Shown here: one piece after another, positions 1 to 7,268 of the stretch
Layout of the letters: each line of letters begins with the position of its first letter
Numbering within the stretch: the stretch's first letter is position 1
NCBI GenBank assembly: GCA_041628815.1
Contig: JBFKOL010000027.1
Span: 1 to 22,454 of the forward strand
Origin: JBFKOL01 sp041628815
Lineage (GTDB): Bacteria; Bacteroidota; Bacteroidia; Chitinophagales; Saprospiraceae
Length of the DNA: 22,454 nt
Reading direction: 5' to 3'
Made by a program: the position numbers and the translations under genes
Notes under the pieces: model-generated
What the model was told of the DNA's origin: nothing
What the model saw: only the letters and a program-made list of their open reading frames with translations
The model's database searches: none

Positions 1-78
1 CGATGATGCGGAGCGACCACTTAACCCTTGGTAGGATGCCAATTTATTCACTCTGCCCGAGGGTGATTTACTCTTTAC
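1..78. other. Window-edge sequence, no assignable gene
   Basis: No complete gene is visible. Plus-strand frame 2 is open from the edge to a TAG at 32-34 and would end in the residues DDAERPLNPW, so this may be the tail of an upstream gene, but ten codons are too few to identify. A purine-rich GAGGG at 59-63 lies about 15 bases before the first ATG of the next gene, too far for a normal ribosome binding site. Confidence 0.2.
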
Positions 79-555
79 ATGTGTAACTTCAAAGAAAAAA
101 TGAGCTCCTATCAATCTTTCCTCGTCGATGAAGTTCCAGTTCTTCTAAAAGACCTTGACCCAAAACATCGTAGACGTTTTGGGCTGATGACCGCTCAACA
201 TATGGTAGAACATTTAATCTGGGTCACCAAGTCATCGGTTAAGGACTTCGGCCTGCCCCCTGACCAGCTTACGGAAGGACAGAAGTCATTTATGCAGTTC
301 GTAAAGAAGGGAGCCTTTCTTTATCATAGACCCTCCAATAAGTCTCAGGACGACTTGCCCGTGTTGAAAATGTCAAATCTCGAAGAGGCTGTAGCCGTCA
401 TTCCGTCTGCCGTAGCTAGAATATACTCCTTCCCAACAGACCACATTTTCTTTAACCCTATGATGGGTGTATTGACATTCGATGAAATGGAGCGGTTTCA
501 CTATATGCACTTCAAGTATCACCTGCAACACCAGTTTGGCTTAGGGCTTTACTGA
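79..555 (+). CDS. DinB/DUF1569-like four-helix protein
   Basis: A soluble 158-residue protein with no signal peptide or membrane segment. It resembles the DUF1569 branch of the DinB-like fold: an N-terminal helix containing the MTAQHMVEHL motif (His41 and His45) and a last helix rich in histidine (His141, 144, 148 and 151). In DinB-like proteins such histidines hold a divalent metal, and many members transfer thiols or remain uncharacterised; substrate and role here are unknown. The start could be ATG 79 or the in-frame ATG 100 (MSSYQ), which follows an A/G-rich stretch; neither has a good Shine-Dalgarno. The 3' end overlaps the convergent hydrolase gene by 7 bases. The family call rests on motif recognition by eye. 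The fold is fairly likely, the function is not assigned. Confidence 0.7.
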   Translation: MCNFKEKMSSYQSFLVDEVPVLLKDLDPKHRRRFGLMTAQHMVEHLIWVTKSSVKDFGLPPDQLTEGQKSFMQFVKKGAFLYHRPSNKSQDDLPVLKMSNLEEAVAVIPSAVARIYSFPTDHIFFNPMMGVLTFDEMERFHYMHFKYHLQHQFGLGLY

Positions 556-1463
556 CTTTTAGAAAGACTGTTGAAGAAAATATTGATTAACCTGGCGGCA
601 TCGATAAATCCCCAGGCCCATTCTTCATATCCTTTGATAATTTCTTCGGGTATGGCCGCTTCTTCTCCCCTGCCTACATGTACAAAACCATTGACTCTAT
701 CGCGGATGGTCGTAAGAAATTCGTGGTACTTCACGAGATCCTCTCTCGTTGCCAAGGGTCCGTGGCCCGGAATGATCCTGGTGTCATCATCGACAATCAT
801 AAGGGCTGCCTCTGCTGCTCTGATAGCACCGTTAACAGAACCTCCTGAATCGAGATCGATGTATGGAAATCGCTGGTGAAAAAAGCAATCTCCCATGTGC
901 AATACATTGGATTGTGGAAACCAAACGAACACATCCCCATCTGTATGGGCATTACCGACGTGGATGAGTTCAGCATGCTGGTCATTCAAAAATATTTTCA
1001 TTTCGTTGCTAAAGGTAATTTTGGGCAGTGCGATGGAAGGTGATGGAGGTGTCACGCGATCGCCGCGCACCTGTTCCGTAGACATCCTTTCATAAACGTT
1101 CTCATGCGCTATTACTGTAGCCCCTGCTGCTGCAAAATTCTCGTTTCCTCCTGTATGATCTCCATGCCAGTGGGTATTGGCGACATACATAATCGGCTTA
1201 TCTGACAACTGTCGAATTGCTTCTGTGATCTTGGCACTGAGGGGTGCAAACTGATCATCAATCATAAAAACAGCATCCTGGCCGATAAAAACGCCAATAT
1301 TGCCACCTGACCCTTCCAGCAAATAGACATGATCTGTCAATGGCGTAGACTTAATAACTACTTCATCAAAACGGTTCTGAGCGTTAAGGTCTTCAGATCG
1401 CCAGAAAGCAAAGAATAGAAAGCCCATGGCTAATAGCAAACTGGATGTTAACTTCGGTCTCAT
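549..1463 (-). CDS. Exported metallo-beta-lactamase-fold hydrolase
   Basis: A 304-residue enzyme of the metallo-beta-lactamase superfamily, predicted to be exported. From the chosen ATG the N-terminus is a signal peptide (MRPKL, hydrophobic stretch to about residue 20, likely cut after LNA at residue 28). A TTG 45 bases upstream would add 15 hydrophilic residues ahead of it and is less likely. The zinc-binding pattern is complete: HWHGDH at 98-103 (His98, His100, Asp102, His103), His173 in AHTDGD, Asp192 in MGDC and His234 in GHG. This spacing fits periplasmic MBL hydrolases related to subclass B lactamases and quinoprotein-associated metallohydrolases. The substrate cannot be read from sequence, and antibiotic hydrolysis should not be assumed. 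The gene is divergent from the PHP phosphoesterase and convergent with the DinB-like gene. Confidence 0.85.
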   Translation of the reverse strand: MRPKLTSSLLLAMGFLFFAFWRSEDLNAQNRFDEVVIKSTPLTDHVYLLEGSGGNIGVFIGQDAVFMIDDQFAPLSAKITEAIRQLSDKPIMYVANTHWHGDHTGGNENFAAAGATVIAHENVYERMSTEQVRGDRVTPPSPSIALPKITFSNEMKIFLNDQHAELIHVGNAHTDGDVFVWFPQSNVLHMGDCFFHQRFPYIDLDSGGSVNGAIRAAEAALMIVDDDTRIIPGHGPLATREDLVKYHEFLTTIRDRVNGFVHVGRGEEAAIPEEIIKGYEEWAWGFIDAARLINIFFNSLSKSQ

Positions 1464-1564
1464 CAATGATTTTTTTATTATGCAGTCAATGTAAGACTTC
1501 CAGTACAAATCTCATTACATTGACACCGAGATTATTGTGACAGAAAAACCAAATACCAGCATAT

Positions 1565-2665
1565 ATGTTCAGGATTCTTCTGCTTTACGTATACCTATTT
1601 GCAGGGCTCGTTACAAACGCCCAGGACACAAACCGGGCCATTGAATTTCCGGACATTCCGGGGTTTCTAACTTTGGTCTGCGATTTCCATATTCACACCG
1701 TGTTTTCTGATGGTAGTGTATGGCCCGATATCAGGGTCCAGGAGGCTGTGAGAGATGGGCTTGATGCGATCGCATTGACCGAACATATTGAGTACCAACC
1801 TCATAGCACCGATATTCCCCACATCGACCGGAACAGGTCCTTCGAACTTGCCCGCGAATATGCCAAACCACATGACCTCTTGATCGTACATGGAGCAGAA
1901 ATAACAAGGGATCTGCCTCCAGGTCATGCCAATGCTATCTTCATAACAGACGCTAATGCATTAAATGTGAAAGATTCGGTGGAGGCCTATAGGGAAGCCG
2001 TACGGCAGGGAGCGTTTATCTTCTGGAATCATCCCAATTGGCTTGTACAACAGGAGGATGCCGTTCCCGTACTGACTGAACAGCATGAATGGTTGATTAA
2101 GGAGGGTCTTCTCCATGGCATTGAAGTCGTCAATGACCTCACTTTTTCTGTTGAAGCGCTTGATATTGCTCTCAGTAATGAATTGACCGCCATGGGCACC
2201 TCTGACATTCACGGCCTGGTAGACTGGCAGTACGAAGTTTCCCGGGGAGGTCACCGCCCCGTTTGTCTGGTATTTGCCCGTGAAAAGACAGAGTCAGCCA
2301 TCAGAGAAGCACTGTTCGAAGGTCGGACAGTAGCATGGTTCAAACAAATCCTCGCGGGTAATGAAAAATGGATCACACCACTCGTCAACTCGTGTCTTTC
2401 TTCAGAAAGCCTGGGGTATATAGGTCCTTCTACTGTGTATGAGCTGGTCATATACAATCGATCCGATGTTTCCTTCTGGCTTCAACATCATGGTCCCTAT
2501 GCATTCTATTCTGATAATGACCTGATTGCCATACCACCACATGGCCGGAGGGTCGTACAAATCATCAGGCCTCAGGAAGATATTGTGAAAACAATCGAAT
2601 TTGAAGTGACCAACGCCGTCACAGGAAAAGATAAAAAAGCGGTTATTTCGTTTCCTCTTGAATGA
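1565..2665 (+). CDS. Exported PHP-domain phosphoesterase (Sb-PDE-like)
   Basis: A 366-residue protein with an N-terminal signal peptide (hydrophobic residues 3-16, likely cleavage after TNA at 19) followed by a polymerase-and-histidinol-phosphatase (PHP) metal-dependent hydrolase domain. The metal-binding set is visible: FHIHTVFSDG at 41-50 (His42, His44, Asp49), EH at 73-74, Glu112, His121, NHPNW with His156, and GTSDIHG with Asp214 and His216. The C-terminal 130 residues are beta-rich and lie outside the PHP core. The layout resembles exported PHP phosphodiesterases of the Sb-PDE type, which act on phosphate di- or triesters; the true substrate is unknown. The gene starts 101 bases from the divergent MBL hydrolase, so both may share a regulatory region, and its last 23 bases overlap hemA. 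Confidence 0.85.
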   Translation: MFRILLLYVYLFAGLVTNAQDTNRAIEFPDIPGFLTLVCDFHIHTVFSDGSVWPDIRVQEAVRDGLDAIALTEHIEYQPHSTDIPHIDRNRSFELAREYAKPHDLLIVHGAEITRDLPPGHANAIFITDANALNVKDSVEAYREAVRQGAFIFWNHPNWLVQQEDAVPVLTEQHEWLIKEGLLHGIEVVNDLTFSVEALDIALSNELTAMGTSDIHGLVDWQYEVSRGGHRPVCLVFAREKTESAIREALFEGRTVAWFKQILAGNEKWITPLVNSCLSSESLGYIGPSTVYELVIYNRSDVSFWLQHHGPYAFYSDNDLIAIPPHGRRVVQIIRPQEDIVKTIEFEVTNAVTGKDKKAVISFPLE

Positions 2666-3881
2666 CCGTCCGCGCCATCTTCATAGGAACTGCAACACAT
2701 TTTTTCTCCATATAGGAAACGATTTCCTCTATGAGTTGCCGGGCATCGTCATCTACTTCGTCAATCTTCGCTTTGTAGACTTTGTTGAGGGCTCGATCCC
2801 TGATTCTGCCTATCTCCTCGGATAGGCCCTTGAAAGCCCTTTCCACCCTGCGCCTGTCATACAAGCCAATAAAATCTTCTAGGTGCCTATTAATAATAAC
2901 TTTAGCTGAGGCAACATTACCGCTTCTGAATTTCATGTTTTCCTCCGCAGCTTCCCGAATACTCTCTATAGCAATATAACGTACCTGGTCCAACTGCTCC
3001 ACATCCTTACTTATGTTACGGGGCACGGCAAGATCCACAACTATACGCTGCTTTTCTGGATGTATAAAATTCTGGTAGGTGTTCAGATCTACGATGGGTC
3101 TTTGAGCACTGGTACAGGCAATTATACAATCAAAATCCTGATCATATCCCTTCAAATCAGCGAGATGCTTCGCCTCGGCATTAAGTTCTTCAGCGAGGCC
3201 CAGGGCGTTTTCCAGTGTCCGGTTAAAAAGTACAACATCGTGATATCCTTGTTTTTTCAAAGAACGACCCACTGCGACGTTTGTTTCACCCGTCCCCAAC
3301 AACAAAATTTTCGCTGATTTGACCAAGCCAGCCTGTAAGACTTGTTGCATGACAAGTGATACGACTGAGACTGGTTTTCTACCTATCTCCGTTTCCGTGT
3401 ATACTTCTTTGGCCGCCTTTACAATACTTTTTTCGGCCAATCTCATATGATCACCAGACAGTCCCAATGCTTTACATCGGCTGAAAGCCTGTCGAACCTG
3501 TCTAAAGATCTCACGCTCTCCGACGACGAGGGAGTCCAAAGAAGAAGCCACTTCAAACAAGTGCCTGATGGCATCAATTCCATCGAACATCTCTATGGCC
3601 TTAGACAAACCTTTTGCATGGTCAGGATCCAGATCCGGATTTATTTGTCTGAAAAGCTGAACTGCCTCATCGACGGTCAACAAATGATGGCCGTAAAAAA
3701 AAACAAGGACCCTGTTACAGGTATTCAGATAGACAGCCTCCTCTTGCCTGAACTTGGCCATCATTTTTTTGAAAAAAAAGGCCAATTGAGACTCGCTTTC
3801 ATGTTTCAGCACGAAATGAGAGAGATCCTCTGTCTTCAGATTCTTGTGACTTACTGATATGACTTTATAGAAATCCAGCAT
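2643..3881 (-). CDS. hemA: Glutamyl-tRNA reductase
   Basis: This enzyme reduces Glu-tRNA(Glu) with NADPH to glutamate-1-semialdehyde, the committed step of the C5 route to heme. The product of 412 residues has the usual family length and order: the catalytic domain with YLNTCNR (catalytic Cys55), the signature SSLDSLVVGEREIFRQVR at 113-130, a nucleotide-binding domain with GTGET at 196-200, and a C-terminal helical dimerisation region from about residue 310. An in-frame GTG 36 bases upstream exists, but the ATG giving MLDFYKVISVSH fits family N-termini. A near-match to the -7 promoter element (TACCTTTA, one mismatch) lies at 3902-3895 on the minus strand, giving a very short leader. The coding sequence contains T runs of 8 and 9 bases around the Cys55 codon. 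No other heme gene is present in the window. Confidence 0.95.
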   Translation of the reverse strand: MLDFYKVISVSHKNLKTEDLSHFVLKHESESQLAFFFKKMMAKFRQEEAVYLNTCNRVLVFFYGHHLLTVDEAVQLFRQINPDLDPDHAKGLSKAIEMFDGIDAIRHLFEVASSLDSLVVGEREIFRQVRQAFSRCKALGLSGDHMRLAEKSIVKAAKEVYTETEIGRKPVSVVSLVMQQVLQAGLVKSAKILLLGTGETNVAVGRSLKKQGYHDVVLFNRTLENALGLAEELNAEAKHLADLKGYDQDFDCIIACTSAQRPIVDLNTYQNFIHPEKQRIVVDLAVPRNISKDVEQLDQVRYIAIESIREAAEENMKFRSGNVASAKVIINRHLEDFIGLYDRRRVERAFKGLSEEIGRIRDRALNKVYKAKIDEVDDDARQLIEEIVSYMEKKCVAVPMKMARTVIQEETK

Positions 3882-3980
3882 ACCTATGGTCGCGTAAAGG
3901 TAGATACTTGACTTCACTGATTTGTCATTAAATTGTAAAATACAGGTCTTATGCGCTCGTGTTCAAATCAATGATTCGCT

Positions 3981-3988
3981 TATTTTTG
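3981..3988 (+). promoter_or_regulatory. Bacteroidota-type -7 element for aspS
   Basis: TATTTTTG matches the TAnnTTTG consensus of the primary sigma factor of Bacteroidota exactly and is followed by CACC. It sits 20 bases before the aspS ATG at 4009, which would give a leader of about 13-15 bases. No convincing -33 TTTG was found at the expected spacing. Confidence 0.6.
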
Positions 3989-4008
3989 CACCTTTTAATG
4001 GCGGAGAT

Positions 4009-5784
4009 ATGTACAGGACGCATCATTGCAATGAATTACGCATAGTAGATAAAGGTAAAATGGTCACCTTGTCGGGATGGTTGCAGACCGGGAGGGATTT
4101 TGGTGGAATGACTTTTTGCGACCTAAGGGACCGGTACGGAATCACACAGGTTGTTTTTAATATGGAGGACAATGCCGAGCTTTGTGAGAGAGCTCGCAAG
4201 CTAGGAAGAGAAGACGTCATCCAGGTCAGTGGACTGGTAAGGGAAAGATCCAACAAAAACCCTAACAGGGATACGGGCGATATTGAAATTGAAGCTCAAT
4301 CACTTCATATCTTGAACAAATCAAAAGTGCCCCCATTTACGATAGAAAACGATACCGATGGTGGTGACGATCTTCGGATGAAATTCCGCTACCTCGATAT
4401 AAGACGACCTGTTGTCAGCCAGAACTTGTTATTCCGGAGCAAACTGGCGTTAGAGACACGTAAATACCTGGATAGCCAGGGGTTTCTGGAAATTGAGACT
4501 CCTGTGCTGATCAAAAGCACCCCTGAGGGGGCAAGAGACTTCGTTGTGCCCAGCAGGATGAACCAGGGAGAGTTTTACGCTTTGCCGCAATCTCCCCAGA
4601 CTTTCAAGCAAATCCTAATGATTGCCGGGATGGACAAATATTTCCAGATCGTCAAATGCTTCAGGGATGAAGACCTTCGAGCTGACCGTCAGCCTGAATT
4701 CACACAAATCGATTGCGAGATGAGCTTTGTGACTCGGGAAGATGTTCTGCAGACTTTTGAAGGTTTGACAAGACACCTGTTTAAATCGATGCTTTCGGTA
4801 AAACTGCCGGAATTTCCAAGGATGTCATACGACGAGGCGATCAAAAGATATGGCTCGGACAAACCTGACCTTCGTTTCGGTATGGAATTTTTCGAACTTA
4901 ATGACAAGGCAAAAGGCCATGGATTTGGGGTATTTGATGAGGCCGAAATGGTAGTGGGTATTGTCGCTTCAGAAGTGGCAGATGAATACAGCAACAAAGA
5001 CCTGAAAAACCTGACGGAATGGGTTAAACGCCCACAGATCGGGGCCAAGGGACTTGTCTACATCAAGTATGGAAAAGACGGCTCTATCAAATCTTCGGTT
5101 GGTAAATTTTATTCTGATGAACAATTGAAGGATTGGTGTGAGTCGGCAGGTGGCGGCCCAGGCGATCTCATGTTGATTCTCAGTGGTGAAGTGGAAAAAG
5201 TAAGGAAACAACTTTCCGAACTGCGGCTGGAAATGGGACGGCGATTGGACCTGATGAAGCCCGGACACTTTAAACCACTGTGGGTTCTGGATTTTCCGCT
5301 TCTGGAATACGATGAAGATGCAGGAAGGTTTCACGCCATGCATCATCCTTTTACCTCACCCAAAAAAGAAGACCAGGAGCGTATGCTCGACGGAGATTTT
5401 GAAACGATGAAATCCCTTCGTGCAGATGCCTATGACCTCGTAATAAATGGTGCCGAAATCGGTGGTGGCTCCATAAGGATACACGACCGTGCACTGCAAA
5501 GCAAAAACTTTGATCTTCTTGGCTTTACCGCCGATGAAGCTGAGGACCAATTCGGATTTTTATTGGGTGCCTTCGAGTATGGAGCCCCGCCTCATGGAGG
5601 TATTGCATTCGGGTTCGACAGGCTTTGCGCCGTCATGAACGGACAGAACTCAATACGCGATTTCATAGCATTTCCAAAAAACAATATGGGAAGAGATATG
5701 ATGATCGACGCGCCAAGCACAGTCGATGAAAGCCAGTTGAAAGAACTCGGTATAACACTTCGACACAAAGACGGTCAGTCGTAG
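4009..5784 (+). CDS. aspS: Aspartyl-tRNA synthetase, bacterial type
   Basis: A class II aminoacyl-tRNA synthetase that charges tRNA(Asp) with aspartate. The 591 residues have the bacterial arrangement: an N-terminal OB-fold anticodon-binding domain (roughly 1-105), the catalytic core with motif 2 FRDEDLRADRQPEFTQ starting at residue 218, an inserted GAD domain (roughly 290-420), and motif 3 GIAFGFDRL at about 531-539. The start was set at ATG 4009 (MYRTHHCNELR), which matches family N-termini; an upstream TTG would add 29 unrelated residues that cross the promoter. GGAG lies only 2 bases before the ATG. In the anticodon loop region the residue after RRD-type RD is Phe31 (TGRDFGG), a position linked to discrimination between tRNA(Asp) and tRNA(Asn). 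The gene is divergent from hemA, and its last 10 bases overlap the DUF2188 gene. Confidence 0.97.
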   Translation: MYRTHHCNELRIVDKGKMVTLSGWLQTGRDFGGMTFCDLRDRYGITQVVFNMEDNAELCERARKLGREDVIQVSGLVRERSNKNPNRDTGDIEIEAQSLHILNKSKVPPFTIENDTDGGDDLRMKFRYLDIRRPVVSQNLLFRSKLALETRKYLDSQGFLEIETPVLIKSTPEGARDFVVPSRMNQGEFYALPQSPQTFKQILMIAGMDKYFQIVKCFRDEDLRADRQPEFTQIDCEMSFVTREDVLQTFEGLTRHLFKSMLSVKLPEFPRMSYDEAIKRYGSDKPDLRFGMEFFELNDKAKGHGFGVFDEAEMVVGIVASEVADEYSNKDLKNLTEWVKRPQIGAKGLVYIKYGKDGSIKSSVGKFYSDEQLKDWCESAGGGPGDLMLILSGEVEKVRKQLSELRLEMGRRLDLMKPGHFKPLWVLDFPLLEYDEDAGRFHAMHHPFTSPKKEDQERMLDGDFETMKSLRADAYDLVINGAEIGGGSIRIHDRALQSKNFDLLGFTADEAEDQFGFLLGAFEYGAPPHGGIAFGFDRLCAVMNGQNSIRDFIAFPKNNMGRDMMIDAPSTVDESQLKELGITLRHKDGQS

Positions 5785-6056
5785 CTCATTCTGTCACGGA
5801 TAGTACCGTCTTCGCTGTGAATGATTACATCGGACCCATAGTTTCGCGCTATCTGTTTGGCCCTACGTATGGCCTGTGCCTGTGTCTTGTGGATAGACGT
5901 ATAGCGTTCATTACCTTCTCCTTTAATCGCCCATCCTTCTTCGTGTGGTACGACATGTTGATGATGCGTACGCGGTCCGGTTGTATCCTTGAACACAATC
6001 CGTAAAATCTTTTTAAGCAGATTTGTCCAGAACGATTTTTTGGTAATATCTGACAT
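5775..6056 (-). CDS. DUF2188 domain protein
   Basis: A 93-residue basic cytoplasmic protein of unknown function. Its C-terminal 60 residues fit DUF2188: HVVPHEEGWAIKGEGNERYT, then a helix with TQAQAIRRAKQIARN, then SDVIIHSEDGTIRDRMSY. The N-terminal 30 residues are an added Lys/Phe-rich amphipathic stretch. The start was taken as ATG 6056 (MSDITKK) rather than the in-frame TTG 9 bases upstream. It lies 43 bases downstream of the exported esterase on the same strand and is probably cotranscribed with it; its stop overlaps the end of aspS by 10 bases. DUF2188 proteins are small and widespread and have no settled role, so the domain call is firm and the function open. Confidence 0.8.
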   Translation of the reverse strand: MSDITKKSFWTNLLKKILRIVFKDTTGPRTHHQHVVPHEEGWAIKGEGNERYTSIHKTQAQAIRRAKQIARNYGSDVIIHSEDGTIRDRMSYD

Positions 6057-6099
6057 GGGATTCAATGTTCATTTTGACTGAAAGCTATCAACTGTATCA

Positions 6100-6831
6100 T
6101 TATCTTTTGGCGTATTGAAGAAACCATTCATAAAGGGAAGCGTCGTTGTAGGTGTCGGTCCAGGCATCGTGTCCGGCATCGGGGTATATGGTGAATTTGA
6201 CATACTTGTTTCCGCTTGTTCTAAGTGCGTTTACCATATCTGAAGATTCTTGTAACGGGACCACATTATCCAGGGCACCGTGATAAACCCAGACAGGCAA
6301 ATCTTTCAGTTGATGGGCACGAAATGGCTCCCCCCAGCCACATATGGGTGCAATGGCAGCAAAGCGGCCCGGACGGTAAAATGCCCAGTCCCAGGTCCCC
6401 CTTCCGCCCATACTCAATCCTGTGAGATAAATGCGACCCGTATCAATGGGGTATTGCCCGATGACTTCGTCCAACAACAAGTCCAGGGTAACCGGATCCC
6501 AGCTCTCACCCTCCTTGCATTGGGGCGACAATACAGCAAACGGAAACTTGTTCTGCCGCTCAACGATCTCGGGAGGACCATGTACCTTGATTTTTTCGAA
6601 ATCGCTGCCTCGTTCGCCCGCTCCATGCAGGAAGACGATCAACGGGAGTCGACCATTAACCATCAATTCAGGATTGTCAGGGAGGTGCATCAGGTATTTG
6701 TAATCGACGGTAATAGTTCTTTTTACCTCTTTGAAAAGTGTATTCCGTGTCTGTTGAGCATTTAGATAAGAAAAAGTCAAGACCAAACAATAAATGGTAT
6801 AAACGGATCGCATCGTAACATTAATTTTCAT
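6100..6831 (-). CDS. Exported alpha/beta-hydrolase (phospholipase/carboxylesterase-like)
   Basis: A 243-residue secreted or periplasmic serine hydrolase of the alpha/beta-hydrolase fold, close to the prolyl-oligopeptidase-like / polyhydroxybutyrate-depolymerase group. Visible features are a signal peptide (hydrophobic residues 8-24, likely cut after LNA at 25), the oxyanion-side motif LIVFLHGAGERG at 64-75, the nucleophile elbow GLSMGG with Ser140, Asp188 in HGALDNVVP, and His221 in DAGHDAW, which together complete the triad. Possible substrates are ester bonds in carbohydrate or lipid materials; sequence does not decide. ATG 6831 follows an AGAAGA-like site; ATG 6813 is also possible, and a TTG at 6864 is unlikely. 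The gene probably leads an operon with the DUF2188 gene and has a promoter overlapping one of two palindromic boxes. Confidence 0.88.
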   Translation of the reverse strand: MKINVTMRSVYTIYCLVLTFSYLNAQQTRNTLFKEVKRTITVDYKYLMHLPDNPELMVNGRLPLIVFLHGAGERGSDFEKIKVHGPPEIVERQNKFPFAVLSPQCKEGESWDPVTLDLLLDEVIGQYPIDTGRIYLTGLSMGGRGTWDWAFYRPGRFAAIAPICGWGEPFRAHQLKDLPVWVYHGALDNVVPLQESSDMVNALRTSGNKYVKFTIYPDAGHDAWTDTYNDASLYEWFLQYAKR

Positions 6832-6846
6832 AATTCGTCTTCTATC

Positions 6847-6854
6847 CAAAAGTA
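6847..6854 (-). promoter_or_regulatory. Candidate -7 element for the esterase operon
   Basis: Read on the minus strand, TACTTTTG matches TAnnTTTG exactly and lies 15 bases before the ATG at 6831. The TTG of the palindromic box at 6868-6881 lies 23 bases upstream of the element, slightly longer than the usual 19-21, so the box would cover the -33 region. This is the position expected for an operator. Confidence 0.5.
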
Positions 6855-6864
6855 GTATTTCCAA

Positions 6865-7224
6865 ATTATTGATACATCAATTAATATTTTACTAACATAG
6901 GAATAAGTCCCGTAATTCATGCATTTGTAAAATATTGATGTATCAATTATATAATAATATTATATATTATGTCTACTAAATGAACAGTATACAAAGCATA
7001 TGTCTTTTTGTAATGTATACCTTGAAAGAATAGACGCTCAACGCCCATTATGCTTTCTTTACATAACAACATTTGAATTTTTCAATATCCAAACTAACAC
7101 TGAATTAACATTAAAACTCTGACAAGTTGGATTTGATGAATTCCAGCTGGCACCAAAATAGGGTTAACCGACATCTTTAGATTAGAGCAAGTGTGAACTT
7201 TGGCTCTTCTATATGGGAGATGCT
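6865..7224. other. AT-rich intergenic regulatory gap
   Basis: This is the longest non-coding stretch in the window, between the divergent esterase and TonB/plug genes. It holds the palindrome pair near its left end, a run of A and T at 6948-6970, two GTATAC sites near 6988 and 7015, and otherwise only ORFs of fewer than 20 codons. No tRNA, known ncRNA or insertion-sequence end was recognised. Base composition is clearly more AT-rich than the flanking genes. Confidence 0.5.
6868..6947. repeat. Pair of 14-bp palindromes ATTGATrYATCAAT (candidate operators)
   Basis: Two perfect 14-base inverted repeats with 2-base centres occur: ATTGATACATCAAT at 6868-6881 and ATTGATGTATCAAT at 6934-6947, with centres 66 bases apart. 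They also form the ends of a larger inverted repeat: 6869-6892 reversed matches 6927-6946 apart from a 4-base TTAA insertion, so both continue into TATTTTAC / GTAAAATA. Such short symmetric boxes usually bind a dimeric repressor or activator. The proximal box overlaps the -33 region predicted for the esterase operon. No regulator gene lies beside them. Confidence 0.5.
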
Positions 7225-7257
7225 ATGAATTCTAATCGAATCATATCACAAATTTGA
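7225..7257 (+). other. Ten-codon leader ORF ahead of the TonB/plug gene
   Basis: ATG 7225 is preceded by one of the best Shine-Dalgarno matches in the window (GGGAGA, about 5 bases before it) and encodes MNSNRIISQI before a TGA at 7255-7257. The stop overlaps a TTG at 7254 that is in frame with the next gene (TTGA). This could be a translational coupling leader, or the true N-terminus of the next gene separated by a one-base shift. Confidence 0.35.
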
Positions 7258-7268
7258 ATGATTTTCCT

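Noticed and set aside
549..1463. Reading the MBL-fold protein as an antibiotic-resistance beta-lactamase
   Set aside because: The zinc ligands are shared across the whole superfamily, and nothing in the sequence or context points to beta-lactams.
3955..3985. tRNA T-loop-like GTTCAAATC
   Set aside because: No matching acceptor stem, anticodon arm or D arm can be drawn around it; it lies in the aspS promoter region.
3882..4008. Longer N-termini for hemA (GTG 3917) and aspS (TTG 3922)
   Set aside because: The extra residues do not resemble family N-termini and would run through the shared promoter region; the internal ATGs fit both families.
6280..6765. 161-codon plus-strand frame opposite the esterase
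   Set aside because: The esterase frame has a full catalytic triad and signal peptide; the opposite frame shows no motif.
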